Source of the DNA: Streptomyces milbemycinicus
GTDB taxonomy: Bacteria; Actinomycetota; Actinomycetes; Streptomycetales; Streptomycetaceae
DNA length: 33,186 nucleotides
Direction of reading: 5' to 3'
Assembly: GCF_002154605.1 (NCBI RefSeq)
Contig: NZ_MUNE01000200.1
Span: forward strand, 1-33,186
In this document: positions 14,460 through 21,707 of the stretch, in pieces
How positions within the stretch are numbered: position 1 is the stretch's first letter
How the letters are laid out: each line of letters starts with the position of its first letter
Program-made: the position numbers and the translations under genes
Notes under the pieces: generated by a model
Told to the model about the DNA's origin: nothing
What the model saw: the letters and a program-made list of their open reading frames with translations, nothing else
Database searches by the model: none

Positions 14460-16051
14460 TCGATCCCCCCTACGAAGGTGGCGGGAGCACACGGCCCACC
14501 GTCCAGGAGCAGTTCGGGATTGTCCCAGATCACGCTGAGATCCCTGACCGGGTCATCCTGCGAACCGATTCCACCTGCGGCGCAGTCGCTCTTCCACTGT
14601 CTCGCACGCTCGGGAAGCTTCGACAGACCGTCCTCGGCCAGTCCTTCGCGGACCACGCTGCGAAAGGCCTCCGACAGGCTGTCCGCACGATGGTGGATCA
14701 GCACGGGGACCCCGAGATCGAGCCCGAGCCGCAGCTCGCGCAGCCCCAGACCGCTTCTCGGTCTCGGGGGCTCGCTGAGCACCATCGCCACCACTTCGTC
14801 CCGCCGCCCGATCCGCGCGTCAAGCAGGGCGAGGTGTTCATCGGTCGAGCGACCCTCGGCGTCGCACCAGTGGACGTCCGCCTGCTCGGGCCGACTCCGC
14901 CACCGGGCCCAGCGCATGCGCCAGGCGTGATGGAGCTCGCGCCGCTGCACTCGCTCGAGGCTGTGGATGAATATTTCGTGGTACTTGCTCAAAATAGGGT
15001 TCGCATAGCCTAGTTGGGGGTTCCGATTCCACCACTCGACGGGCTCGTTCAGCAGCTCCGTGGGTAAAAAGAACTCCAACACCACGTCTTCGGCGCGCGA
15101 CTGCCAAAGCTCCGCCATCCGGGTCAGCAGCTCCGCGACCGCGACGGGGATCCTGCTGCGTGTCACCAGTTCGCCGGGCTCGCCCTGCGGCTCACGGTGC
15201 AGCCCGGAGGACTCCGCGTAGCGCACCCGGGCGGCGAGGGTGTAACGCGCCTCCCGGCGGCCCTGCTTTCTGCCCTTGGCGTCCACCGGGGTCAGATCGG
15301 GCGCCACCTTGACATACAGCCTGATCACCGGGCGCTCCGGTTCGGTGTCCAGCCCGTCCATGCTTCGGGCGCCCGGGACGCCGCAGTGCAGAACATCAGC
15401 CGTACGGCCACTGGCCGGGCCCGTGCGCATCGCGATCAGCCCGTCCTCGCCGTCAGCGAGATCCCACTCGTGGGCGAAGTGCTCATTCCAGGCGTATAAC
15501 TCGCCGACCGAGGCCGCCAGATCGGCATGGAGGGCAAGGTGCTCCAGCAGCACCATGCTGGGCGGCAGACCCCCGGGCGGGGTGTTGCGGCAGGCCAGAT
15601 GGAGAAAGGCATGCCAGGCGGTCGTGCAGTGGGGAGGGAGGCGGAACCGGTCCCCGCAGACCTCGGCGACGATCGCGTTCAACTCCGGTATGCCGATGTC
15701 GAGCGCCTGCCGCAGCGCCGACCAGTCACGCCCCCGATACAGATCGGCCGCATCCCACTCATCGACCAGGGGCAGCAGCCGATGGGGGAGTGCCGGGGCC
15801 ACAAAGCCGGTGATCTCCGAAAGCGTTGCAAGACCCCCGGGGCGGTCGCCGCAGGCGCGCACCGCCTCGAAGAACTCCTGATGAGCGGTCGGATAGGGCT
15901 CCAGCTCCAGCCCGCCGAACTCCTCGGACAGCTCACGCCGCCACTGGTGCCGCCCTCGGGCGTCGGCCAGTGCCGCCGAGTCTCCTAAGACATTCACCAT
16001 CTCCCCCAGTACCCGGCGCCGCGCACGGTTTTCCGCGAACCGCTCCGACAC
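14456..16051 (-). CDS. vWA-MoxR-associated protein (VMAP) with EAD2-like N terminus
   Basis: A 531-aa first gene of the - arm operon. Residues 12-86 resemble effector-associated domain 2, with the signature AVRACGDRPGGLATL, like the stand-alone protein at 6180-6536. Residues 105-177 hold a second helical unit with CRNTPPGGLPPS, either another EAD2-like copy or a VMAP middle region. Residues 180-531 fit the VMAP C-terminal domain: LYAWNEHFAHEWD, VVLEFFLPTELLNEPVEWW, WCDAEGRSTDEHLA, a GVPVLIHHR strand and the terminal DLSVIWDNPELLLDGG. VMAPs are predicted sensors or platforms that receive signals and, with MoxR and vWA, gate effectors. The GTG at 16051-16049 has GAGGGGGGAC just upstream; an in-frame ATG at 16090 would add 13 residues without a clear ribosome site. 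Three TTA codons occur (residues 22, 185 and 329). The VMAP-C call rests on remembered family motifs. Confidence 0.8.
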   Translation of the reverse strand: MSERFAENRARRRVLGEMVNVLGDSAALADARGRHQWRRELSEEFGGLELEPYPTAHQEFFEAVRACGDRPGGLATLSEITGFVAPALPHRLLPLVDEWDAADLYRGRDWSALRQALDIGIPELNAIVAEVCGDRFRLPPHCTTAWHAFLHLACRNTPPGGLPPSMVLLEHLALHADLAASVGELYAWNEHFAHEWDLADGEDGLIAMRTGPASGRTADVLHCGVPGARSMDGLDTEPERPVIRLYVKVAPDLTPVDAKGRKQGRREARYTLAARVRYAESSGLHREPQGEPGELVTRSRIPVAVAELLTRMAELWQSRAEDVVLEFFLPTELLNEPVEWWNRNPQLGYANPILSKYHEIFIHSLERVQRRELHHAWRMRWARWRSRPEQADVHWCDAEGRSTDEHLALLDARIGRRDEVVAMVLSEPPRPRSGLGLRELRLGLDLGVPVLIHHRADSLSEAFRSVVREGLAEDGLSKLPERARQWKSDCAAGGIGSQDDPVRDLSVIWDNPELLLDGGPCAPATFVGGID

Positions 16052-16171
16052 GTGCGTCCCCCCTCGCACCCGACAAACGCGTTCGTGCATCGCGCTTGTT
16101 CGGCATACCCATCGTCACGAGCGTTTAGCGTAGAGGCACAATCGGCTGGTTGGGCACGATCCGCGCATGAA

Positions 16172-16705
16172 TCACACGGACCCCGGACGCCAGGCCGGAT
16201 TCCGGTACGCGGCGAGCAGGTCCTGGGTGAGCTGAGCGACCACCTCGGGGATTCGGGTGCGCAGGTAGTGGTGGCCTCCGGGATAGCGGTGGACCCGGGT
16301 GCCGGCCGTTGTACAGGCGCTCCATTCGTGCAGTGACTCTGGGTCGACCATCGGGTCGTCATTTCCGCCGAAGACGCTCAACTGCGCGCGCAGCGGCGGC
16401 CAGATCTGCCGTGCGTGTTGCAGCAGTGCCACCGCATCCGCGAGGAAGGGGGTGTAAACGGTCCGGGTGAGTGCGTCGTCGGTCGGCTCCTCCCACCCCA
16501 TGATTTCGGTGATGGCGGCGATTCCGGAGCCGAGGTTGCGCGCGATGTGGTCGTCGAGACCGGCGCGGTTCGGCGGTGGAACGGCGGACAGGGCGAGCAG
16601 ATCCGGCTCGGTGCGCAGGTCCGCCCGGAGCCGGTGGGTGGCCTCGAAGGCGAGCAGCGCGCCGAAGCTGTGGCCGAAGACCGCGTAGGGGAAGGGCGGG
16701 GGCAT
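16172..16705 (-). pseudogene. N-terminally truncated type II thioesterase
   Basis: A 177-codon frame from ATG 16705 with clear type II thioesterase features. The nucleophile elbow GHSFGALLAFE has its Ser only 13 residues from the start. An Asp region reads FGGNDDPMVDP and the His is in PGGHHYL, so the catalytic triad survives. Full-length enzymes have about 80-90 residues before the Ser (including a FPHAGG-type loop); those are missing, and I find no such motif upstream in any frame. The frame stays open upstream to 16831, but that stretch is Arg-rich and reads as the wrong frame of the KS fragment. The ATG begins 2 nt after the KS fragment's stop. The likely cause is a deletion that removed most of a PKS and the front of this gene. 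It might still be translated by coupling, but activity is doubtful. Confidence 0.7.
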
Positions 16706-16707
16706 GG

Positions 16708-16968
16708 TCACGCGCCCCGCCTGACGCGTCCGAGAATGCGCGGGGCGAGCTGCCGTACGCCGGCCGCGGTGGCCAGTTCCATCGCCGGGACGACGCAGCC
16801 CAGATCGCGCCCGGCGGCAAGCGCGGCCCACAGCTCCTCGGGCGCCGCGATGCCACCCGGCAATCGACAGCTGAGCCCGATGATGGCGATATCGCCGGAC
16901 TGCTCTTCACGAGCGAAGCGGGGGAGCGGATTGGAGATCGTCTTTTCTGGCATCCCTGCGGACAGCAC
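16708..16968 (-). pseudogene. Ketosynthase N-terminal fragment (PKS relic)
   Basis: An 86-codon frame that reads like the first residues of a PKS protein. After a short leader (from GTG 16968, or ATG 16953) comes DIAIIGLSCRLPGGIAAPEE, the universal ketosynthase start, then LWAALAAGRD. From there it departs from any KS pattern and ends in an Arg/Ala-rich tail at TGA 16710-16708. There is no active-site Cys, no His motifs and no acyltransferase. Together with the truncated thioesterase 2 nt downstream, it looks like the two ends of a PKS-plus-thioesterase locus joined by deletion. The LysR gene lies upstream on the same strand. Confidence 0.7.
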
Positions 16969-17061
16969 CCACGCGCGCCCCCGCTGATGCCGCCGTCAGG
17001 CCGGGCCGGCCCCCTGGCTCCGTCGCGGGGAGCACGACCCGTAAGGCCGGGTGAGCGCGGT

Positions 17062-17973
17062 CTACTGGGCCCGGGTGGCGATGGCGGCCAGATCCTGAGC
17101 GGGTCCGACCAGAGGACGGCCCGCCGGGTGGACCAGGCGGAGCTCGCGGGCGAGCGCGAGGCCGCTGATCGGCACCCGTCGCAGAGTGCCGGCGGCGAGC
17201 TCCCCCGCGACCGCCAGCGAACTGAGCACCGCGGGCGCGACTCCCTCGATGACAGCGGACTTGATGGCGGTGGTGGACGACAGTTCGAGCAACGGCTGGG
17301 CAAGGGAGGCTCCCGCCTGCCGGGTGAGAGCGTGTTCCAGATAGCGGCGCGTGCCCGAACCCTGCTCGCGGCTGACCAGCGGCATGGCGGAGAGCTCGCG
17401 CGGTTCGATACCGGAGCGGCGGCGCGACCACGGGTGGCCGGGCGCGACGATGACGGTGAGGGTGTCGCGCGCCACTGTCCGGGCTCGTAGCCCCTCGGGC
17501 AGTTCAGGACCCTCGACGAAGCCGACCTCCGCGTCCCCGGTCAGGACGGCGGCCGCGACATCCTCCGAGTTGCCGGTGGTGAGAGCCACGGCCGTCTGGG
17601 GAGAAGCCACGTGCAGCGCCGCGAGCCAGCGCGGAAGCAGGTACTCGGCAACGGTGAGGCTGGCGGCCACCGGCAGCCTGCTGCCGCTGCTGCGAAGCAG
17701 GGAGGTGATCCCGGCGTCCAGCGCGGCAGCGGCATCCACGGCGGTACGCGCCCAGTCCGCCACCAGAGCGCCGTGAGCCGTGAGTCGCGACCCCTGGGTG
17801 GTGCGCTGGAGCAGCGCGAGGCCCAAGCGCCGTTCCAGGCTGCTCAGCCGGGCACTCGCCGCGGGCTGGGTGATGCCATGGGCCCGCGCCGCGGCGCCGA
17901 CACTGCCCAGCCGGGCCACCGATAGCAGCAGGTCATAAGGGGAGAGGTCGCTGACCTGGCGGGGGAGAGGCAT
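17062..17973 (-). CDS. LysR-family transcriptional regulator
   Basis: A 303-aa protein of normal family length. The N-terminal winged helix-turn-helix reads SVGAAARAHGITQPAASARLSSLERRLG, followed by LLQRTTQGSRLTAHG. From about residue 95 comes the periplasmic-binding-like effector domain (VAASLTVAEYLLPRWLAAL, AEVGFVEGPELPEGL, LPLVSREQGSGTRRYLE). It is divergent from the TDT transporter gene with a 70-bp gap, the usual arrangement of a LysR protein controlling its neighbour. The ATG at 17973-17971 has no obvious ribosome site and sits inside a candidate LysR box, suggesting autoregulation. The effector is unknown; the linked transporter class suggests a small organic or inorganic anion. Confidence 0.92.
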   Translation of the reverse strand: MPLPRQVSDLSPYDLLLSVARLGSVGAAARAHGITQPAASARLSSLERRLGLALLQRTTQGSRLTAHGALVADWARTAVDAAAALDAGITSLLRSSGSRLPVAASLTVAEYLLPRWLAALHVASPQTAVALTTGNSEDVAAAVLTGDAEVGFVEGPELPEGLRARTVARDTLTVIVAPGHPWSRRRSGIEPRELSAMPLVSREQGSGTRRYLEHALTRQAGASLAQPLLELSSTTAIKSAVIEGVAPAVLSSLAVAGELAAGTLRRVPISGLALARELRLVHPAGRPLVGPAQDLAAIATRAQ

Positions 17974-17987
17974 AAGCCGATTCTATG
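17971..17987. promoter_or_regulatory. Candidate LysR box in the divergent gap
   Basis: CATAAGCCGATTCTATG is an inverted repeat (CATA-N9-TATG) that contains the T-N11-A core of LysR-type operators (T at 17973, A at 17985). It overlaps the LysR start codon and lies 57 bp before the transporter ATG, so one bound protein could control both. Confidence 0.4.
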
Positions 17988-18043
17988 AGCCCATCCAAGA
18001 TCGGCCCCTACCGGGCGGGCGAGGTCGGCAGCAGTCTGGCCCC

Positions 18044-19216
18044 ATGCCCCCGATACCCGACACCGCCGCTCCGGGCGTGTCCGCCGCCACGCGGCCGCGC
18101 CTGCCTTTCGGCCTCTTGCGAGACCTGCGGCATCCCGCGCAGATTTTTGAGCATCTGGGCCCCAACTGGTACGCCTCCGTCATGGGAACGGGCATCGTGG
18201 CCAACGCCGCCGTGACCTTGCCCGTACATGTCACGGGCCTGCGCCCCGCCGCCACGCTCGTCTGGCTACTGGCCGCCGCCCTGCTGGTGGCCCTCACCGC
18301 GGCCTGGGCGGTCCACTGGCGCCGCCATCCAACCCGGGCCAGGGCCCACGCGGACCACCCGGTCACGGCCCACTTCTGGGGCGCGCCGGCCATGGCCCTG
18401 ATGACGGTCGGGGCCGGCACACTCACCCTCGGCCGACACTGGATCGGCCTGCCGACGGCCCTGGCCGTGGACACCGTGCTGTGGCTCTCGGGGACCGTCC
18501 TGGGGCTGGTGACCAGCGTCTGGATCCCTTACCGCGCCATGACCCGGCACTCCGTCGCGCCGGATGGCGCTTTCGGCGGCTGGCTGATGCCCGTGGTCCC
18601 TCCGATGGTCTCCGCCGCCAACGGGGCACTGCTCGTGCCGTACGCCGCGGCAGGTCAGCTCCGCCTGACCCTGGTGCTCGCCTGCTACGCCATGTTCGGC
18701 ATCAGCGTGTTCGCCGCCTTGATCATCACGGTCCAGATCTGGTCGCGCCTGGTGCACCACACATCACAGCCCGCCGCCCTCGTGCCGACCGTATGGATCG
18801 TGCTCGGGCCGCTCGGGCAGTCGGTCACCGCGGCGAACGCGCTCGGCTCTGTCGCCCCACTGGCGCTGCCTCGGCCTTATGCCACCGGCGCCGAGGTCTT
18901 CGGCCTGCTCTACGGACTTCCCGCTTGGGGGTTCGCCATGATGTGGCTGGCTCTGGCGGCCGCTCTGACCGCGCGGACGGTGCGTGCCGGGCTGCCCTTC
19001 TCCTTGACCTGGTGGAGTTTCACCTTCCCCGTGGGTACGTGCGTCACCGGTACGAGCGCCTTGGCCATGCGTACCGGTTCCGCCGCCCTGCAGGGTGCTT
19101 CCGCCGTTCTCTATGTCTTCCTCGTCGTGTCCTGGTGCACCGTCGCGGTGCGGACGGTCAGGGGCTGCGCCAGGGGCGGGCTCTTTCTGCCGCCCCCTCT
19201 CACCGCGTCCACCTGA
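18044..19216 (+). CDS. TDT/SLAC1-family transporter
   Basis: A 390-aa membrane protein with about ten hydrophobic segments. It carries the family start LGPNWYASVMGTGIVANAA and later segments such as ALMTVGAGTLTLGRHWIGLP, VWIPYRAM and WIVLGPLGQSVTAANAL. The family (tellurite-resistance/dicarboxylate transporter, including TehA, Mae1, the Ssu1 sulfite pump and plant SLAC1) moves small anions such as malate, sulfite, nitrate or chloride. The divergent LysR regulator probably responds to the transported anion or a relative of it. The ATG at 18044 has no strong ribosome site at proper spacing; the family motif begins only about 40 residues later, so the start is uncertain. The gene converges on the PAS-LuxR gene with a 33-bp gap and no clear hairpin. 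Confidence 0.87.
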   Translation: MPPIPDTAAPGVSAATRPRLPFGLLRDLRHPAQIFEHLGPNWYASVMGTGIVANAAVTLPVHVTGLRPAATLVWLLAAALLVALTAAWAVHWRRHPTRARAHADHPVTAHFWGAPAMALMTVGAGTLTLGRHWIGLPTALAVDTVLWLSGTVLGLVTSVWIPYRAMTRHSVAPDGAFGGWLMPVVPPMVSAANGALLVPYAAAGQLRLTLVLACYAMFGISVFAALIITVQIWSRLVHHTSQPAALVPTVWIVLGPLGQSVTAANALGSVAPLALPRPYATGAEVFGLLYGLPAWGFAMMWLALAAALTARTVRAGLPFSLTWWSFTFPVGTCVTGTSALAMRTGSAALQGASAVLYVFLVVSWCTVAVRTVRGCARGGLFLPPPLTAST

Positions 19217-19249
19217 CGATGCCCGAGAACGACAAGTCGCCGTCCAGCG

Positions 19250-19924
19250 CTACTTGACGAAGTCCGAGACGACCCGGGCCGGCCAGGTGCCCACGGTGAG
19301 CATGCCGGCCGCGTACGCACGGGATATCAGCGCGGCGCGGTTGCGGGCCTTCATCTTCCGGAGCATCGAGCCCACGTGATACTCGACGCCCTGCCTGCTG
19401 AGATAGAGGTTGGAGGCCATCTGGATGGTCGATGCGCCGGTGGCCACGCCTTCCAGGATCCGGGCCTCCAGTGGCGAGAGCAACAGGCGGCGCTGGGTGC
19501 CGGGTTCGTTCTCCGGTGTGTGGTTGTCCGGTTTGACGAGGACGACGATGGCGGACAGCCCGTCCGATGAGCCCTGGACGGCGGTGGCGGTCAGCACGCC
19601 CGAGAACGGGTGTCCGCTTGAACGGTGTCCCACGACCCGTTCGCTGAAGCGGCTCCGCCGACCGTCGTGCAGCCTCAGGAAGTGTTCCCGGAGGACGGCG
19701 GGCGAGCTGGGGCGCAGTAGCTCGAACAGGTTCCGGCCACACAGCTCTGCCGAGGATCCGGCGAAGCAGCGGAAGAAGTCGTCGTTGCCCGCCTGGACCC
19801 GCAGGTCCGAGTCGAGGGTGGCCATGCCCGTGCCGTGCTCGGCCGTGGACACGCGAGTCCGGATCCCGTTGTCACTCTGACCGGAGGTCGAGGAAGTCAC
19901 CGGGATGGTGTGGGGGAGGGTCAA
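19250..19924 (-). CDS. PAS-LuxR regulator, PimM/AmphRIV/NysRIV type
   Basis: A 224-aa protein with an N-terminal PAS domain (about residues 34-135: GMATLDSDLRVQAGNDDFF, GRNLFELLRPS, SGHPFSGVLTATAV) and a C-terminal LuxR/GerE helix-turn-helix (LLSPLEARILEGVATGAST, LYLSRQGVEYHVGSMLRKM, NRAALISRAYAAG). This architecture and the HTH sequence match the positive regulators of polyene clusters typified by PimM. These bind a 16-bp operator, and a good copy lies upstream of the dehydratase gene at 20409-20424. I chose the TTG at 19924 because GAGGTGA precedes it by about 6 nt. Internal starts at GTG 19852 or ATG 19825 would give proteins closer to PimM's 192 aa and keep most of the PAS domain. The gene is divergent from the dehydratase across about 700 bp. 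It is likely the pathway-specific activator. Confidence 0.9.
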   Translation of the reverse strand: MTLPHTIPVTSSTSGQSDNGIRTRVSTAEHGTGMATLDSDLRVQAGNDDFFRCFAGSSAELCGRNLFELLRPSSPAVLREHFLRLHDGRRSRFSERVVGHRSSGHPFSGVLTATAVQGSSDGLSAIVVLVKPDNHTPENEPGTQRRLLLSPLEARILEGVATGASTIQMASNLYLSRQGVEYHVGSMLRKMKARNRAALISRAYAAGMLTVGTWPARVVSDFVK

Positions 19925-19939
19925 GAGGAGTCACCTCTT
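19923..19939 (-). promoter_or_regulatory. Hairpin covering the ribosome site and TTG start of the PAS-LuxR gene
   Basis: On the transcript AAGAGG-UGACU-CCUCUU forms a 6-bp stem with a 5-nt loop. The GAGG of the ribosome site lies in the 5' arm, and the first two bases of the UUG start are in the 3' arm. Folding would mask initiation. Whether it forms in vivo is unknown. Confidence 0.4.
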
Positions 19940-20408
19940 TCGGTCGTTTCAACGACGGCGCGAGGGACGTTGCCCGTGAATTGATCAGGGCGCTGACCTG
20001 ATAATCGGCCTCGACGACGTCAATTGGCCATGCTTTAAGTGGGCTTTCAGCGACAGTTGTGCGGTCACGTTTCGTACTGCCCCCGTGAGCGTCAAACTGG
20101 TCGTACCGCGAAGGGGCCCAGTGACGGGTGTTAGGTTCAGTTCCAAGTGTATATCTGAATCGTGCCCTCTTTCGCTGCCCGTATGTCACATTGCGGTGAC
20201 CGTTCTTGCCCGATTGCCCGCGTCGGGCATCAGTGCGAGCCCGCTTGGCCATGGGGCGTTGAGTGTAAGAGGAGGGCGTGATCGCGCTGTGCGGTGAGTC
20301 TCGGTGCGTGGACCTGATCACGATCACTTAAGCGCCTTGAACTGGCCGGTATCCCCCTGCTGCCTGCGAAGACGTGAATGGTGGCGTATCCGGCGACGGA
20401 CCCCAAGT
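19940..20408. other. Long intergenic region between regulator and dehydratase; no gene seen
   Basis: This stretch is visibly less GC-rich than its flanks. A 151-codon - strand frame crosses it but has basic low-complexity composition, no family resemblance and overlaps the regulator gene. A direct repeat GATCACGATCAC lies at 20316-20327 and might be a binding site. The regulator's promoter must be in this region; I see no convincing -35/-10 pair. Confidence 0.5.
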
Positions 20409-20424
20409 CTCGGAAATCCCCTAG
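20409..20424 (+). promoter_or_regulatory. PAS-LuxR (PimM-type) operator
   Basis: CTCGGAAATCCCCTAG matches the published PimM consensus CTVGGGAWWTCCCBAG at 14 of 16 positions (mismatches at positions 6 and 10). It lies 15 bp upstream of a TTGACA box and about 200 bp before the dehydratase start. A PAS-LuxR regulator is encoded next door, so this is the most plausible control point of the polyene genes. Confidence 0.75.
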
Positions 20425-20439
20425 CGTATTCGCGCTTCC

Positions 20440-20469
20440 TTGACATCATTCCGGAGCGGCTGTGAAGGT
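20440..20469 (+). promoter_or_regulatory. Candidate promoter of the dehydratase gene
   Basis: A perfect TTGACA (20440-20445) is followed after 18 bp by GAAGGT (20464-20469), a weak -10 of the activator-dependent kind. Its position just downstream of the PAS-LuxR operator supports activation by that protein. It would give a leader of about 145 nt before the ATG at 20622. Confidence 0.5.
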
Positions 20470-20621
20470 TGAGCTAGACAACCTCGCATTCGGATCCGGG
20501 CAGCCGACCCATGGCCATTGCGGGTGTGCCTCAAGCAGTGGAATGCGCCGAATTCCCTGTGCCGCCCACTGCGCGAAAAAACCACTCGACGGTCTTTCCG
20601 TGGTCGTGGAAGGGATCCTTC

Positions 20622-21659
20622 ATGTCCAAGTGTGCATTGATCACCGGAATTACCGGCCAGGACGGTTCGTATCTGGCCGAGCACCTCCTTGCGCAAGGGT
20701 ATCGAGTCTGGGGACTGATCAGAGGCCAGGCCAATCCCAGAAAGCTGCGGATCAGCCGACTGGCCTCGGACGTCACCTTTGTCGACGGCGATCTGATGGA
20801 CCAGGCGAGCCTGGTGGCGGCCCTCGACGCGGTGCAGCCCGACGAGGTGTACAACCTCGGCGCCATCTCGTTCGTACCGATGTCCTGGCAGCAGTCCGAA
20901 CTGGTCACCGAGGTCAACGCCATGGGTGTGCTGCGGATGCTGGAGGCGATCCGCATGGTGAGCGGGCTGGACAAGTCCCGCGGTGGCGGCGGGGGTCGCG
21001 GAGGGATCCGCTTCTATCAGGCGTCGTCGTCGGAGATGTTCGGCAAGGTCACCGAGACACCGCAGCGGGAGACGACGATCTTCCATCCCCGCAGCCCGTA
21101 CGGCGCGGCCAAGGCGTACGGCCACTTCATCACCCGCAACTACCGCGAGTCCTTCGGGATGTACGCCGTCTCCGGGATGTTGTTCAACCATGAATCGCCG
21201 CGCCGTGGCGCGGAGTTCGTGACCCGGAAGATCTCGCTGGCGGTGGCCCAGATCAAGCTCGGGCTCCAGGACAAGCTCTTCCTGGGCAACCTGGACGCGG
21301 TGCGCGACTGGGGCTTCGCCGGGGACTACGTCCGTGCGATGCATCTGATGCTTCAGCAGGACGAGCCGTCCGACTATGTGGTGGGCACCGGTCGCATCCA
21401 TTCGGTGCGCGACGCCGTGCGCATGGCCTTCGAGTCCGTGGACCTGGACTGGGAGGACTACGTGGCCATCGACCCGACCCTGGTCCGCCCCGCCGAGGTG
21501 GAGACGCTGTGCGCCGACAGCGCACGGGCCCGCACCGAGCTGGGCTGGGAGCCGACCGTGGACTTCCGTGAACTGATGAACATGATGGTGGAGTCCGACC
21601 TCCGCCAGGCCTCCCGCGAACGCGACTACGGCGATCTCCTCTCGGCCACGAGCTGGTGA
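20622..21659 (+). CDS. GDP-mannose 4,6-dehydratase (AmphDIII/NysDIII type)
   Basis: A 345-aa extended short-chain dehydrogenase/reductase. It converts GDP-mannose to GDP-4-keto-6-deoxymannose, the first committed step towards GDP-mycosamine in polyene macrolides. The NAD(P)-binding motif is TGITGQDGSYLAE (Gly9, Gly12, Gly15). Active-site residues are in QASSSEMFG (around Ser136 and Glu138) and SPYGAAK (Tyr160, Lys164). LFNHESPRRGAEFVTRKI is diagnostic of the subfamily. Between the last helix and the active-site strand there is an unusual Gly/Arg insert (residues 118-128, KSRGGGGGRGG). I chose ATG 20622 (GGAAGGGAT just upstream) because the family motif starts 8 residues later; an in-frame upstream ATG at 20511 adds 37 unrelated residues. 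A gene order of this dehydratase followed by a large PKS matches amphDIII-amphI and nysDIII-nysI. It ends before a strong hairpin. Confidence 0.93.
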   Translation: MSKCALITGITGQDGSYLAEHLLAQGYRVWGLIRGQANPRKLRISRLASDVTFVDGDLMDQASLVAALDAVQPDEVYNLGAISFVPMSWQQSELVTEVNAMGVLRMLEAIRMVSGLDKSRGGGGGRGGIRFYQASSSEMFGKVTETPQRETTIFHPRSPYGAAKAYGHFITRNYRESFGMYAVSGMLFNHESPRRGAEFVTRKISLAVAQIKLGLQDKLFLGNLDAVRDWGFAGDYVRAMHLMLQQDEPSDYVVGTGRIHSVRDAVRMAFESVDLDWEDYVAIDPTLVRPAEVETLCADSARARTELGWEPTVDFRELMNMMVESDLRQASRERDYGDLLSATSW

Positions 21660-21675
21660 ATGCCGCCGCATAGGT

Positions 21676-21707
21676 TGCCCGGTGGCGTGTCCAAACGCCA
21701 CCGGGCA
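21676..21707 (+). terminator. Strong hairpin after the dehydratase gene
   Basis: TGCCCGGTGGCG and CGCCACCGGGCA form a perfect 12-bp stem with an 8-nt loop (TGTCCAAA), 16 bp after the stop at 21659. There is no clear T-run, which is usual in streptomycetes. It suggests the PKS gene downstream has its own promoter. Confidence 0.75.

Noticed and set aside
16091..16171. A promoter for the VMAP operon
   Set aside because: One is expected in this gap, but I could not find a -35/-10 pair with acceptable spacing, so I do not annotate one.
16706..16831. Extending the thioesterase upstream to the first start in its frame (16831)
   Set aside because: These 42 codons are Arg-rich, lack the thioesterase N-terminal motifs and overlap the KS fragment in another frame.
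19872..20327. 151-codon - strand frame in the regulator-dehydratase gap
   Set aside because: Overlaps the PAS-LuxR gene start, is basic and low in complexity, and has no recognisable motif or good ribosome site.
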